From the NCBI RefSeq assembly GCF_000225505.1, contig NZ_BACI01000056.1:62001-126000 (forward strand): DNA of 64,000 nucleotides, written 5' to 3'. The stretch is from Gordonia alkanivorans NBRC 16433. GTDB taxonomy: Bacteria > Actinomycetota > Actinomycetes > Mycobacteriales > Mycobacteriaceae. The position numbers were made by a program, and so were the translations under genes. The number at the start of each line of letters is the position of its first letter. The first letter of the stretch is position 1. This document shows, piece after piece, positions 1 through 8,505 of this stretch. The notes beneath the pieces were generated by a model, which ran no database searches, was not told the origin of the DNA, and saw only the letters and a list, made by a program, of their open reading frames with translations.

Positions 1-2
1 AA

Positions 3-614
3 TCCAACGGGGCCATGCTCACCGCCGCCTGCATTGAGGCAGGCGCGCAGGCTCAGCACATGCACTTCGTTCCCGACGACATCGGCGAGTTCCTGAGGCG
101 ACTGCGCGAGATCTCTGTCGATGCAGATCTCATCATCACCTCCGGCGGCGTCAGCGCCGGAGCATATGAGGTGGTCAAAGAAGCATTGACTGAAGTCGGC
201 GGCGTCGAGTTCGTCAAGGTGGCCATGCAACCCGGCAAACCCCAGGGGTGTGGTCGATTCCGCTTCGCGGACGGTCAATCGATTCCGATCATCACGGTGC
301 CGGGGAACCCGGTCAGCTCAATGGTCTCTTTCGAGGTGTTCATCCGCGAACCGCTTCGGGCCGCGATGGGGCTCCCCATTCGACGTGATCGGATACGCGC
401 CCGGCTCGACACGGCGGTCACCTCACCCCCCGGCAAACGTCAGTTTCAACGCGGTGTCTTTGTCGACCGACCGGATGGACCGTGGATAACACCGATCGGA
501 CCGCCGGCATCGCACCATCTGAGCAATCTCGCGCACGCCGACGTATTGGTCGACATCCCGGCCGACGCAGTCGACCTGGCGGCTGGCGATGAGATCGAGG
601 TCATCCGGATCTGA
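3..614 (+). CDS. moeA: Molybdopterin molybdenumtransferase MoeA (C-terminal part, 5' end outside the window)
   Basis: MoeA inserts molybdate into adenylylated molybdopterin, the last step of molybdenum cofactor synthesis in the cytoplasm. The reading frame is open to the left edge (Ser-Asn-Gly-Ala before the first internal Met), so the gene starts outside the window. Visible are the MoCF_biosynth domain with the SGGVSAG loop and the VPGNPVSS motif typical of MoeA, then the C-terminal beta-barrel domain IV. The protein ends normally at a TGA. It faces the UvrA-like gene, 200 bp away, and shares the neighbourhood with moaA, moaE, moaD and a Mo enzyme, so it probably serves that enzyme. MogA/CinA-type proteins share the central fold, but the VPGNPVS context and the C-terminal domain favour MoeA. 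Confidence 0.9.
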   Translation, partial: SNGAMLTAACIEAGAQAQHMHFVPDDIGEFLRRLREISVDADLIITSGGVSAGAYEVVKEALTEVGGVEFVKVAMQPGKPQGCGRFRFADGQSIPIITVPGNPVSSMVSFEVFIREPLRAAMGLPIRRDRIRARLDTAVTSPPGKRQFQRGVFVDRPDGPWITPIGPPASHHLSNLAHADVLVDIPADAVDLAAGDEIEVIRI

Positions 615-816
615 ACGCGGACCCTGACAGTGCCCAACACCGCGCAGCCGTGATGACGCTGCCTGCGACTCGATTTCAGGTGGACCGCGTCGGCTTTCTC
701 GTCCGTTCGTCGTCGTCGCCTACTACCGCCACAACGTCATGGCCCCATCCGACCACTACACAAGTGCGACCGCGAAAGCCGTTCGCGTTGGTCCTGGCGC
801 AGTGGGCACACGAACA

Positions 817-3108
817 TCAGTCCGCGAACTCCACGACGGACGCCCCGGGCGCGCTCACGATGTCCAAGCGGTGCTCCGCGATCGCAATCAGCTGGGGGTC
901 ATGTTCGGCGATCACCACGGTGTCGCCGCGCGCCACCAGACCCTGCAGCGCCATGCGGATGCGGTCGATGTCGCAGGGGTGCAGACCGGTCGAAGGAGTG
1001 TCGAGCACATACATCGTTGAGCCGCGCGACGGCCTTTGTAGCTCGTTGGCGAGTCGCACCCTCTGCGCCTCGCCACCGGACAGCTCCATCGCGGAATGCC
1101 CAAGTGTCAAATAGCCCAGCCCCACCGTGAGCAGTGCGTCCAGCCCGCGGCGAAGGGTGGCGTTGTCGGCGAATACCTCGACGGCATCGCCAACGCTCAA
1201 CGTCAGTACGTCAGCCACCGTGCGACCATCGACGGTCACCTCGAGCACTTCTGGTCGATAGCGGGCGCCGTCGCATTCGTCGCACTCCACTCGCACCGAC
1301 GGTAGGAAATGCAGGTCGAGTTCGCGAGACCCTTCTCCCCCACATCCCGGGCACCGCCCCTGGGCAACGTTGAACGAGAAAGCACCGACACCGAATCCGT
1401 GGGCTCGCGCCGTGTCGGTAGCCGCGTAGACGCGTCTAATCTCGTCGAAAATTCCCACATAGGTGGCGACCACAGAACGTGGGGTTCGACCGATCGGACG
1501 CTGATCGAGCTCGATCACCCGGTGCACGCTGGTCCGTGTGCTGTCGCTGGCGGCGGGAATCAGCGCATCGACCAGGAATCGTGTCTTACCGGTGCCGGAG
1601 CGGCCCGTGATTGCGGTGACGACTCCCAGCGGGATCCGCGTAGGGGGTAGTCGGCTGGCCACGCCGTCGGTGGCAGTGAGGCACAGATGGCCGCGTGGTT
1701 GCCGATCAGTCTTGCCCGCGTCCTTCGACTGTACTGCCGTGCGTAACGCCGCTCCGGTCAGTGACTCAGCAACGTCGATGACACCCCCGGGTGGTCCCGA
1801 GTAGACGAGATGGCCACCATCGACACCGGCCTTCGGGCCGAGGTCGACGAGCCAGTCCGCGGCACGCATGATCGTCGGATTGTGGTCAACGGCAACCACC
1901 GACCCACCCATGGCACGCAGACGATCGAAGAGGGACAACAAGTTCGGCAGGTCGTCGGGATGGAGCGCTGCCGACGGCTCGTCGAAAATGTAGAGCAGGC
2001 CGGACAGCCCGTCGGTGACCTGACGGGCAAGACGCACACGACCGAACTCGCCCGCCGACAAGGTGCGCACTCCCCGCCTGGGCGCAAGGTAGCCGAGCCC
2101 GAGGTCGAGCAGCGGGGTGACACTGGCACGAATATCACCGATGATCTCCCGGTCGACCGTGTTGCGAGCAACATCGTCGGTAGACGTACCGGCTGCTAGA
2201 ACCTGGTCCAGGTCGGCGAGGGGCATAGCCTCAAGATCGATGATTGTATGACCGGCAAAGGTGACTGCCCGAGCCGACGCGGACAGTCCGGTGCCACCGC
2301 ACCCGGGGCATCGGGTGATCTCAAGGTGGCGCTCGGCCTTTCCCCTCAACGCCGCGCTCTTGGTGGTGGCAAAGGTGTGCAAAACGTAGCGTCTGGCACT
2401 CATGTAGGTGCCTTGGTAGGACCCCTGCACCGTGGTGGCGTCCCGCTCTGGGTGCACCGTCACCACCGGCTGCTCATCGGTGAAAAGAATCCAGCGTCTG
2501 GTCTCCTCGTCGAGTTCGGAGAAGGGCGTATCGATATCAATTCCCAACGCGTCCAGTATGTCTCGAAGATTCTTTCCGTGCCACGCACCTGGCCAGGCGG
2601 AGATCGCACCCTCGCGAATACTTCGCGTGGGATCGGGTACCAGACTGCGCTCTGACACGTCGTAGCGGCGGCCGGTGCCCTCGCACCCTGCGCACGCACC
2701 GGCGTGGGTGGCGGCCGAGAACGCCTCGGCCTCCATGGGTTCGATTCCCGGCGGATAATCGCCCAGACGCGACACCAGCAGGCGCAGACCATCCGACACC
2801 GTCGTCGTGGTACCCACGGTTGCACGGCCGGACACATTGTGCCGCTGGGATACCGCTACCACCGGAGGTAGGCCGGTGATGGAGCGAACCCGCGGTCGGG
2901 CCAGTTGGTCGATGACTCGGCGCGCATAGGGGGAGATGGTGTGCAGGAGTCGCCGCTGCCCTTCGGTGAACAACGTGTCGAACACCAACGACGACTTCCC
3001 CGACCCCGACACCCCGGTGACGACCACCAGTCCGACTCGGGGAATGTCGACGTCGATGTCTCGGAGGTTGTGTTCGCGCGCTCCGCGCACACGAATGGAA
3101 TCAGTCAC
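817..3108 (-). CDS. UvrA-like ABC ATPase (short UvrA paralogue)
   Basis: 763 residues, against about 950 for canonical UvrA, so the UvrB-binding and insertion regions are largely missing. Two ABC modules are visible: Walker A at 32-39 (GVSGSGKS) and 502-509 (GRSGTGKT), signature motifs near 350 (LSAGE) and 676 (LSGGE), and zinc-type CxxC pairs at 139/142, 267/270, 586/589 and 609/612. Known family members of this short class (drug-resistance DrrC-type and UvrA2) act in DNA-damage or DNA-intercalator tolerance without being the main repair UvrA. The first Walker B has the normal D376-E377. The second reads D703-T704-P, so the catalytic glutamate is replaced by threonine. The gene lies 8 bp upstream of the moaA stop codon (downstream of moaA in transcription) and is probably cotranscribed with it. 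Its link to molybdenum is unknown. Confidence 0.85.
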   Translation of the reverse strand: MTDSIRVRGAREHNLRDIDVDIPRVGLVVVTGVSGSGKSSLVFDTLFTEGQRRLLHTISPYARRVIDQLARPRVRSITGLPPVVAVSQRHNVSGRATVGTTTTVSDGLRLLVSRLGDYPPGIEPMEAEAFSAATHAGACAGCEGTGRRYDVSERSLVPDPTRSIREGAISAWPGAWHGKNLRDILDALGIDIDTPFSELDEETRRWILFTDEQPVVTVHPERDATTVQGSYQGTYMSARRYVLHTFATTKSAALRGKAERHLEITRCPGCGGTGLSASARAVTFAGHTIIDLEAMPLADLDQVLAAGTSTDDVARNTVDREIIGDIRASVTPLLDLGLGYLAPRRGVRTLSAGEFGRVRLARQVTDGLSGLLYIFDEPSAALHPDDLPNLLSLFDRLRAMGGSVVAVDHNPTIMRAADWLVDLGPKAGVDGGHLVYSGPPGGVIDVAESLTGAALRTAVQSKDAGKTDRQPRGHLCLTATDGVASRLPPTRIPLGVVTAITGRSGTGKTRFLVDALIPAASDSTRTSVHRVIELDQRPIGRTPRSVVATYVGIFDEIRRVYAATDTARAHGFGVGAFSFNVAQGRCPGCGGEGSRELDLHFLPSVRVECDECDGARYRPEVLEVTVDGRTVADVLTLSVGDAVEVFADNATLRRGLDALLTVGLGYLTLGHSAMELSGGEAQRVRLANELQRPSRGSTMYVLDTPSTGLHPCDIDRIRMALQGLVARGDTVVIAEHDPQLIAIAEHRLDIVSAPGASVVEFAD

Positions 3109-3116
3109 TGATCAAA

Positions 3117-4181
3117 TCAACCACCAATGAAGGACATCTCGATTCGCGGTCCGCCGTCTGATCCGGAGCCGCGTGTCTCAGAGTACCGATCGGCACGCTC
3201 CCGCCAGCGGTTGCTGAGCAACGCATCAAGGTCGTCATCCGATGCGCCGGCACGCAGAGGACCACGCAAATCCGTTCCACGACTGGCGAACAAGCACGTG
3301 AACAGTTGGCCGTCTGCGGACAACCGAGCACGTGAGCAGTCGCCGCAGAACGGTGCCGACACCGAACTGATGAAACCGATCTCGCCGCCGCCGTCGATAT
3401 AGCGATAGCGGTCGGCGACCTCACCGACCGCCACCGGGTCAACGGGCTCGATCCGATGGCGGGCATTGATTGCGGCGACGATCTCGGCCGACGGCACCAC
3501 ATCGGCCTCCGACCATCCGTTGGTGGTGCCGACATCCATGTACTCGATGAACCGCAGGATCTGAGGGGTCCCACGAAAGTGTTCGGCGAGGTCAAGCAGG
3601 TGGCGTAGACCTGGGCCATCGTTGACACCCCGCTGCACCACCGTGTTCACCTTGACTGGACTCAGTCCAGCAGCCTCCGCGGCGGCGATGCCTGCCAGTA
3701 CGTCGCGCACCCCGAAGCGTGTGTCGGTCAGCGCGGCGAAGACCTCTTCGTCGAGGGAGTCGAGGCTCACCGTCACCCGGCGTAACCCGGCCGCAGCCAA
3801 CGGCTCGGCCAACCGCGGCAGCAACGAGCCGTTGGTGGTCAGCGCGAGGTCTACGTCGAACTGTGCGATCCGACGCACCAGATCGACGATGCCGGGCCGC
3901 AGCAGCGGCTCCCCACCGGTGAGGCGTATCTTCCTGGCGCCCAGACCGACGATCCGCTCGACCAGTCGGACCACCTCGTCGTCGGAGAGCATCGCCGATC
4001 GATTCAGGAAATTGTGGTCGGCGCCGAACATCTCCCGGGGCATGCAGTAGGTGCAGCGGTAGTTGCAGCGGTCGGTCAGCGAGATGCGCAGATCCCGGAA
4101 CACCCGCCCCCGGGCGTCGGTGATGGCAGTGCGATCAAGGATGCGGGGCTGGGACAGTTCGATGGTCACTGAGGTCTCCAT
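3117..4181 (-). CDS. moaA: GTP 3',8-cyclase MoaA (radical SAM, molybdenum cofactor step 1)
   Basis: MoaA converts GTP to the cyclic intermediate that MoaC turns into cyclic pyranopterin. The radical-SAM cluster motif CxxxCxxC is at C39, C43 and C46 ([11 protein letters not shown]). The second, GTP-binding cluster has C279, C282 and C296. The C-terminus ends in Gly-Gly, as required for MoaA activity. Length (354 residues) is normal. Start choice: the ATG at 4181 has no clear ribosome site, but GTG at 4169 is preceded at good spacing by GGAG, so the real protein may be four residues shorter. It follows the oxidoreductase on the same strand after 57 bp that contain a strong hairpin. moaC is not in the window and must be elsewhere. 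Confidence 0.92.
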   Translation of the reverse strand: METSVTIELSQPRILDRTAITDARGRVFRDLRISLTDRCNYRCTYCMPREMFGADHNFLNRSAMLSDDEVVRLVERIVGLGARKIRLTGGEPLLRPGIVDLVRRIAQFDVDLALTTNGSLLPRLAEPLAAAGLRRVTVSLDSLDEEVFAALTDTRFGVRDVLAGIAAAEAAGLSPVKVNTVVQRGVNDGPGLRHLLDLAEHFRGTPQILRFIEYMDVGTTNGWSEADVVPSAEIVAAINARHRIEPVDPVAVGEVADRYRYIDGGGEIGFISSVSAPFCGDCSRARLSADGQLFTCLFASRGTDLRGPLRAGASDDDLDALLSNRWRERADRYSETRGSGSDGGPRIEMSFIGG

Positions 4182-4194
4182 TTATCGCGGTAAG

Positions 4195-4225
4195 ACCGGC
4201 CCATCCCGGGGCGGGATGGGCCGGT
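4195..4225 (-). terminator. 13-bp perfect stem-loop between the Mo oxidoreductase and moaA
   Basis: ACCGGCCCATCCC (4195-4207) pairs with GGGATGGGCCGGT (4213-4225) around a 5-nt loop. It lies 13 bases after the oxidoreductase stop and 13 bases before the moaA ATG on the same strand. There is no T-tract, so it may be a partial terminator, an RNA-stabilising element or an attenuator that sets moaA below the enzyme gene. Confidence 0.6.
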
Positions 4226-4238
4226 GGGTGCGGTGGGG

Positions 4239-6416
4239 CTATCCCGCTGAAGCCTGCTCGCCGATCCTCTCGACCTGAACCAGGTTGTCGCCGTACACAC
4301 CTGCGTTCCCGAGCCCGCAGTGACGGTCTGCGGTGATGGAGTTGACTGTCGATCCGTGGCTCTTGTACTGCCAGTGGCCGACATTGGACATCACGAGCCC
4401 CTGCATCACCGACTTGTCGATGACGGCCGGGCCCTGGAACGACCCGCGCTCGTTGTAAACCCGCACGAGTTCGTCGTCGATGATCCCGCGATCAGCCGCG
4501 TCGACGGGATGAATGAACACCCGCTGGGCGCCCTGCGTCTCCTGTTTGTCGACGGCGTTCCCGTACTGGGTGTTCAGGAAGGCGTGCGGTTTCGGGGTGA
4601 CGATGCGCAAGGGGAACTTGTTCGCCAGTTCGGGATTGGACTCCGGCGACTCGAACGGCGGGATGAAGTCGGGCAGCGGGTCCACATAGCCACCGGGTTG
4701 GAAGGCCTCGTACATCGAACGCCACACCGGCACCACGAAGTTGCCGCCCTCGGCCAGGCTCGCCTTGAACTCGCACTTGCCCGACGGCGTCGGGAAGTTA
4801 CCCTCGGCGTGTGGCGCACGCTCGTGGGGCAGACCGACATTCAGTCGCATCCAGCCCACTTCTTCGAGCTTCTCGAAGGTGATGCCCTGCAAAGCGGGGG
4901 CGTCCCAGTCGTGGAAGTCGATCAGCATCTCGCGGTCGGTGCGATCCCAGTACGAGTCAGTAAAGCCCATCGTCTTGGCGAGTCGTCGGAAGAGCTCCGA
5001 GTTCGGCACACACTCCCCCGGCGGTTCGATCGCCGGCTGGTTCAGGGAGAGGTAGAGGTGACCCCAGGTGACCATGATGTCGAGTTGCTCGGCCTGCATC
5101 GTGGCCGGCAGCACGATGTCGGCGAACTTAGCGGTGTCGGTGATGAAGTGGTCGCTGACTACGGTGAACAGGTCGTCCCGCATGAGACCGGTCATCGTTT
5201 TCTGCTGCGCCGGAGCCTGCGACACCGGGTTGGAGTTGTACACGAACAGTGACTTGATCGGCGGGTCGAGCTGCATCTCGCCCGTCAGCGCCATACCCAA
5301 GTCGAGTTCGTTGATGACGCGGGTCCCCTCCGGAATCCATTGCGGCATGCAGATCTCGTCGAACTTGGTCGGGAACTCCCAGATCGGCATCTCCATGGCT
5401 CCGCCGCCCACGTGTCGCCACGCGCCGACCAGTGCGGGCAGGCATGTTATGGCCCGGATCGCTTGTCCACCACCACGATTACGCTCCAGTGCCACGCCCT
5501 GGCGGATGGCGGCCGGCTGACTCGTCGCGTACTCGCGAGCGAGTGTCCGAACATCCTCGGCGGGTATGCCGGTGATTTCCTCCACGCGTTCGGCGGGAAA
5601 GTTGGCCGCGCGTTCAGCGAGTTCGTCGAATCCGATGGTGTAGTTCTCGACATAGTCGGTGTCGACCAGGCCCTGGACGATGATTTCGTTGATCATGCCC
5701 AGCGCGAGCGCGCCGTCGGTGCCCGGGCGAATCGGGATGTGCCAGCTTGCCTGACGCGCGGTCCGGGTGCGCACCGGATCGATGACGACTACCTTCGCGC
5801 CCTTCTTCTTGGCGGCGAGGATGAATGGCCAACCGTGCAGGTTGGTGCTGGTCATATTCATGCCCCACACGATGATGTATTTCGAGTGGGCCATGGACTC
5901 TACGTCGAGGCCGCCAGTGGCACCGACCGTCATATGCCATGCGGTGGACGATCCGGATTCACAGTAGGTCTTCTCGGCAACGGTCGAACCTAGTCGGTTG
6001 AAGAAGGCATCGCCCGAGGTCAGTCCGTTGATGACGCCCTGGTGGCCCAAGTACGCATGCGGCATGATTGCCTCGCTGCCGTACTCCGCGATGATCGAGG
6101 TCCACCGCGACTTGATCTCGGCGAGGGCCTCGTCCCAGGTGATGCGTTCGAACTCGCCCGTGCCCTTGGGCCCGACCCGCCGCATCGGGTACATCAGGCG
6201 ACCCTCTTGGTAGTGGTGTTCCTGGAAGTTGTTGGTCTTCGCGCACAGGCCACCCTTGGTCATCGGGTGGTTGGGGTCGCCCTTGACTTCGACGAGTTTG
6301 CCGTCGGCGACGTGGTAGAGCATCGCGCAGGTGTCGGGACAGTCATGGGGACACGCGCCACGGACGATTGTGAGTTCCTTGGTGCCGTCGGTCGGCCGGG
6401 GTGCTGCAAGCGTCAT
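4239..6416 (-). CDS. Molybdopterin-dependent oxidoreductase, DMSO-reductase superfamily (substrate unknown)
   Basis: 725 residues. N-terminal [4Fe-4S] site with C22, C26, C30 (CPHDCPDTC) and C58. The molybdopterin oxidoreductase domain follows, then a C-terminal molybdopterin-dinucleotide-binding domain from about 600. The region aligning with the metal ligand reads KTYCESGSS, so Cys152 is the likely Mo (or W) ligand. There is no Tat-like leader, so the enzyme is probably cytoplasmic. Overall layout and length are like the CPHDCPDTC clade and also like acetylene hydratase (about 730 residues, Cys ligand). Formate dehydrogenase is unlikely because the Cys/Sec-His motif is absent. Neighbours supply cofactor (moaA, moaE, moaD, moeA), reductant (FprA-like reductase and ferredoxin) and signalling (GAF kinase and regulator). 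The fold assignment is firm. The reaction is not known. Confidence 0.85.
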   Translation of the reverse strand: MTLAAPRPTDGTKELTIVRGACPHDCPDTCAMLYHVADGKLVEVKGDPNHPMTKGGLCAKTNNFQEHHYQEGRLMYPMRRVGPKGTGEFERITWDEALAEIKSRWTSIIAEYGSEAIMPHAYLGHQGVINGLTSGDAFFNRLGSTVAEKTYCESGSSTAWHMTVGATGGLDVESMAHSKYIIVWGMNMTSTNLHGWPFILAAKKKGAKVVVIDPVRTRTARQASWHIPIRPGTDGALALGMINEIIVQGLVDTDYVENYTIGFDELAERAANFPAERVEEITGIPAEDVRTLAREYATSQPAAIRQGVALERNRGGGQAIRAITCLPALVGAWRHVGGGAMEMPIWEFPTKFDEICMPQWIPEGTRVINELDLGMALTGEMQLDPPIKSLFVYNSNPVSQAPAQQKTMTGLMRDDLFTVVSDHFITDTAKFADIVLPATMQAEQLDIMVTWGHLYLSLNQPAIEPPGECVPNSELFRRLAKTMGFTDSYWDRTDREMLIDFHDWDAPALQGITFEKLEEVGWMRLNVGLPHERAPHAEGNFPTPSGKCEFKASLAEGGNFVVPVWRSMYEAFQPGGYVDPLPDFIPPFESPESNPELANKFPLRIVTPKPHAFLNTQYGNAVDKQETQGAQRVFIHPVDAADRGIIDDELVRVYNERGSFQGPAVIDKSVMQGLVMSNVGHWQYKSHGSTVNSITADRHCGLGNAGVYGDNLVQVERIGEQASAG

Positions 6417-6816
6417 GGTGAATCCTTCTGCGGGCTGGCGCTGGGATTGGCTTATGGAACTTCCAGTCAGCCCAAGAAGAATGACGCCGCTATTTCAGGA
6501 CGATTAAATCGGCGTGACGGTACATACCGATCAAATCCACTCTAGTCACGTGCACCTGTAAATGTAGGTGCGGAACGAAAACTCTGTTTCTCATCTCTGT
6601 TATGTTTACTTAAATTGCCTGCTCAGGGGCCTGCGCGTCATAGTGACACCTGCAGAATCAGGTATTACCTTGGCCTTCGAAACGGCCTACTGTTTTGCGG
6701 TGTCGGTGGCTTCGCATCAGATGACGCGATGCAATCACCTACAGTTCGCCATGAGTCACGGAACTGGTGAGATCACCTGCACTTCGTGTCTCCAATCGAT
6801 AGGGAGTTTGAATTAC
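6417..6816. promoter_or_regulatory. Divergent promoter region between the Mo oxidoreductase and the cupin gene
   Basis: 400 bp without a convincing gene. The middle (about 6540-6640) is clearly richer in A+T than its surroundings. It holds five CACCTRYA motifs (separate entry) and a palindrome CGGTA-CA-TACCG at 6518-6529. A frame open from 6568 that runs into the cupin gene has no ribosome site and unlikely composition, so it is read as leader. The region probably controls both the leftward oxidoreductase-moaA unit and the rightward cupin-regulator-ferredoxin unit. Confidence 0.6.
6553..6781. repeat. Five copies of the 8-bp motif CACCTRYA (putative regulator sites)
   Basis: Copies on the + strand are at 6553-6560 (CACCTGTA), 6647-6654 (CACCTGCA), 6736-6743 (CACCTACA) and 6774-6781 (CACCTGCA). 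An inverted copy is at 6563-6570 (TGTAGGTG). The first and inverted copies form an inverted repeat GCACCT-N8-AGGTGC at 6552-6571. A rough estimate gives about 0.05 copies expected by chance in 400 bp. The downstream NarL-type regulator is an obvious candidate to bind them, but this is inference. Confidence 0.5.
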
Positions 6817-7167
6817 ATGTCCGTCACAACCACACCCGAGTACAGCCGCTCGATCGCCGAGGCGGAGAGCTATGAGCCCTTCATCGTCGGCGGCGAAGCT
6901 GTCGGCGAGGTCCACTGGGTGCGGACCGAGGGCGCCGAGGGCGCCACGCTCTCCGTAGGCCTGTGGCGCAGCGAGCCGCAGTCCTTCCCGTACCCGTTCA
7001 ACGCGGACGAGACCATTTACGCACTCGAGGGCGAACTCGTTGTCGATCTGGAGAGTGGTGAGAAGGTCGTCCTTCGCCCTGGCGACATCGCATCCTTCAC
7101 GAAGGGCACCAAGTCCACCTGGACGGTGACCGAGTCCTTCAAGAAGCTTTTCGTGATCAGCGGCTAG
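6817..7167 (+). CDS. Small cupin-domain protein (DUF861/Cupin_3-like)
   Basis: 116 residues from the ATG at 6817, chosen because AGGGAG lies at 6801-6806 and the frame upstream does not look coding. The single cupin barrel shows the pattern ADETIYALEGELVVD followed by LRPGDIASFTKG and a Trp-rich end, as in the DUF861/EutQ-like group. The usual cupin metal histidines are not evident, which is common in DUF861. The function of such small cupins is generally unknown; ligand binding or sugar/amino-acid enzyme roles are reported for relatives. It is the first gene rightward from the divergent promoter and lies opposite the Mo oxidoreductase, which suggests a role in that pathway, for example handling a substrate or product. 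Confidence 0.75.
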   Translation: MSVTTTPEYSRSIAEAESYEPFIVGGEAVGEVHWVRTEGAEGATLSVGLWRSEPQSFPYPFNADETIYALEGELVVDLESGEKVVLRPGDIASFTKGTKSTWTVTESFKKLFVISG

Positions 7168-7228
7168 GACATGTCCCCCATGTCTGTTCGCGGCCCTCGG
7201 CGGCCAGAGATCAGGACAGTCCAACACC

Positions 7229-7378
7229 ATGCGTGAGTCCATCGCGGTCGGGTATCTCGGAGACACCTCCCCGATACCCGATCCGGTGGTGTCTGATGCA
7301 CGCTCGGGCGCGGCGCAACCCGCCGTCGCGCAACAACTCATCACCGGAAGTCGGCATCGCTCATGTGCTACAACGTGA
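7229..7378 (+). CDS. Possible small ORF (49 codons) overlapping the kinase start
   Basis: An ATG at 7229 opens 49 codons that end at TGA 7376-7378, overlapping the kinase start at 7363. AGGA lies 12 bases before the ATG, which is weak. The sequence matches no family I know. It might be a leader peptide coupled to the kinase or chance. It also contains the stem-loops noted here. Confidence 0.15.
   Translation: MRESIAVGYLGDTSPIPDPVVSDARSGAAQPAVAQQLITGSRHRSCATT
7248..7294 (+). terminator. Nested inverted repeats after the cupin gene
   Basis: TCGGGTATC (7248-7256) pairs with GATACCCGA (7273-7281), a 9-bp stem with a 16-nt loop. An overlapping 7-bp pair AGACACC/GGTGTCT lies at 7261-7267 and 7288-7294. 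The two structures exclude each other. They could act as a weak terminator or attenuator between cupin and kinase, or as a regulator site. Confidence 0.4.
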
Positions 7379-8505
7379 AATCCATTGAAGATGTCCGAAG
7401 CCTGGTGGTCGCTAGCCGCGGGCTCTCGGTGCTGACCGATCCGACGTCATTGGCCGCCAAGGCCTGCCGACGGATGCACGAGTTGACAGGGGTCGACCTG
7501 TCGATGATCGCGCTGGTGCACGACGACGTCAACCTGGAAATCATCTCCTGGGTCGGAACCGAAGAAAACCTCTCCGACACGGTTATCCCGCGCAACGATG
7601 GCGGCATGGGTTGGCGCTGCCTCGACCGTGAAATGCCAGTCACTACCGGCGATTGCGCCGAGCTCGCCACCACCGACACGGTCGCCGCCGCGGCCCGGCG
7701 GGCCGGCATGCAAGGATTCGCAGCCGTTCCAATCATGCTCGATGATCATTTCCTCGGGGTGATGTACGCCGGGATCAGCGACACTCGGGTCAGCCCCCGA
7801 GTAACGCTGCTGCTCAGCGAGTTCGCCGCATCCCTCGCTCCGCTACTGGTCAACGCGCAACGCGCACAGCTCGCCGGCGAGCAGGCCGTCGAGGTAGAGC
7901 GTCAGCGCATCGCCCAGGACCTGCACGACACCGCGGGACAGCTCCTGTTCAAGATCTCGATGTCGGCGCGAGAGCTCCGTCAGTCCGCGCACGAACACGA
8001 AGACGTCATCGACCTGTCCCGCACCATCGAAACTGATGCCGCCGAGGCGTCCTCCTATCTGCGGGCTGCGATGGGTCGTCTGCTGCCTGTCGCCACCGCC
8101 CTGCCTGTCACGATGCGGCGAGACGCGGCCATCTTCGGTTCGCGAACCGGCATAGCAACCGAACTCGCTGTCTTCGGAACCCCCGTGGCCGGCTCTCCGG
8201 CGCGCGAGACGGTGCTGCTCGCAGCCATGCGTGAAGCACTGCACAACGTCGCAAAGCATGCCGGCGCGGACGCGGTGTTCGTCTCTCTTACTTATCGCCC
8301 CAACGGCATCGGCCTCGTCGTTGTGGACGACGGCAAAGGCCTCCCACCGGGGTTCGAGTTGCATCCAATACCCGGAAGAAGCGCCGGACTTGGGCTCTCC
8401 GGTTTGTCACAGAAGGTGGCCGGTGTCGCCGGCACGCTCGATATCGCAGACAACGACGACGGCGGAGCCACGGTCCGCGTCTTCATCCCGTGGGGCACCC
8501 GATGA
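7363..8505 (+). CDS. GAF-domain sensor histidine kinase (NarL/DesK-type, HisKA_3)
   Basis: 380 residues. An N-terminal GAF domain (about 25-165) is the likely sensor for a small molecule or redox signal. The HisKA_3 dimerisation helix has the motif QDLHDTAGQ with phosphorylatable His188. The HATPase_c domain has an N box (REALHNVAKHAG) and a G box (VVDDGKG). There is no membrane segment, so the kinase is cytoplasmic and should sense an internal signal. It overlaps its response regulator by ATGA, which shows translational coupling. Its place between the Mo enzyme promoter and the electron-transfer genes suggests that it controls this island. The start at ATG 7363 has a distant GGAAG; a GTG at 7375 is possible. 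Confidence 0.87.
   Translation: MCYNVKSIEDVRSLVVASRGLSVLTDPTSLAAKACRRMHELTGVDLSMIALVHDDVNLEIISWVGTEENLSDTVIPRNDGGMGWRCLDREMPVTTGDCAELATTDTVAAAARRAGMQGFAAVPIMLDDHFLGVMYAGISDTRVSPRVTLLLSEFAASLAPLLVNAQRAQLAGEQAVEVERQRIAQDLHDTAGQLLFKISMSARELRQSAHEHEDVIDLSRTIETDAAEASSYLRAAMGRLLPVATALPVTMRRDAAIFGSRTGIATELAVFGTPVAGSPARETVLLAAMREALHNVAKHAGADAVFVSLTYRPNGIGLVVVDDGKGLPPGFELHPIPGRSAGLGLSGLSQKVAGVAGTLDIADNDDGGATVRVFIPWGTR

Noticed and set aside
817..3108. Main nucleotide-excision repair UvrA.
   Set aside because: It is about 190 residues too short, lacks the UvrB-binding region and has a changed second Walker B.
4239..6416. Formate dehydrogenase alpha subunit.
   Set aside because: The Cys/Sec-His active-site motif of formate dehydrogenases is not present, and no NAD-type subunits or fdhD are adjacent.
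6568..6816. A longer N-terminus for the cupin protein starting at 6568.
   Set aside because: No ribosome site, low-GC promoter-like DNA and non-coding composition; ATG 6817 has AGGGAG upstream.
6417..6816. A molybdenum-cofactor riboswitch in the leader.
   Set aside because: I could not recognise the conserved structured core; only short repeats and one palindrome are visible.
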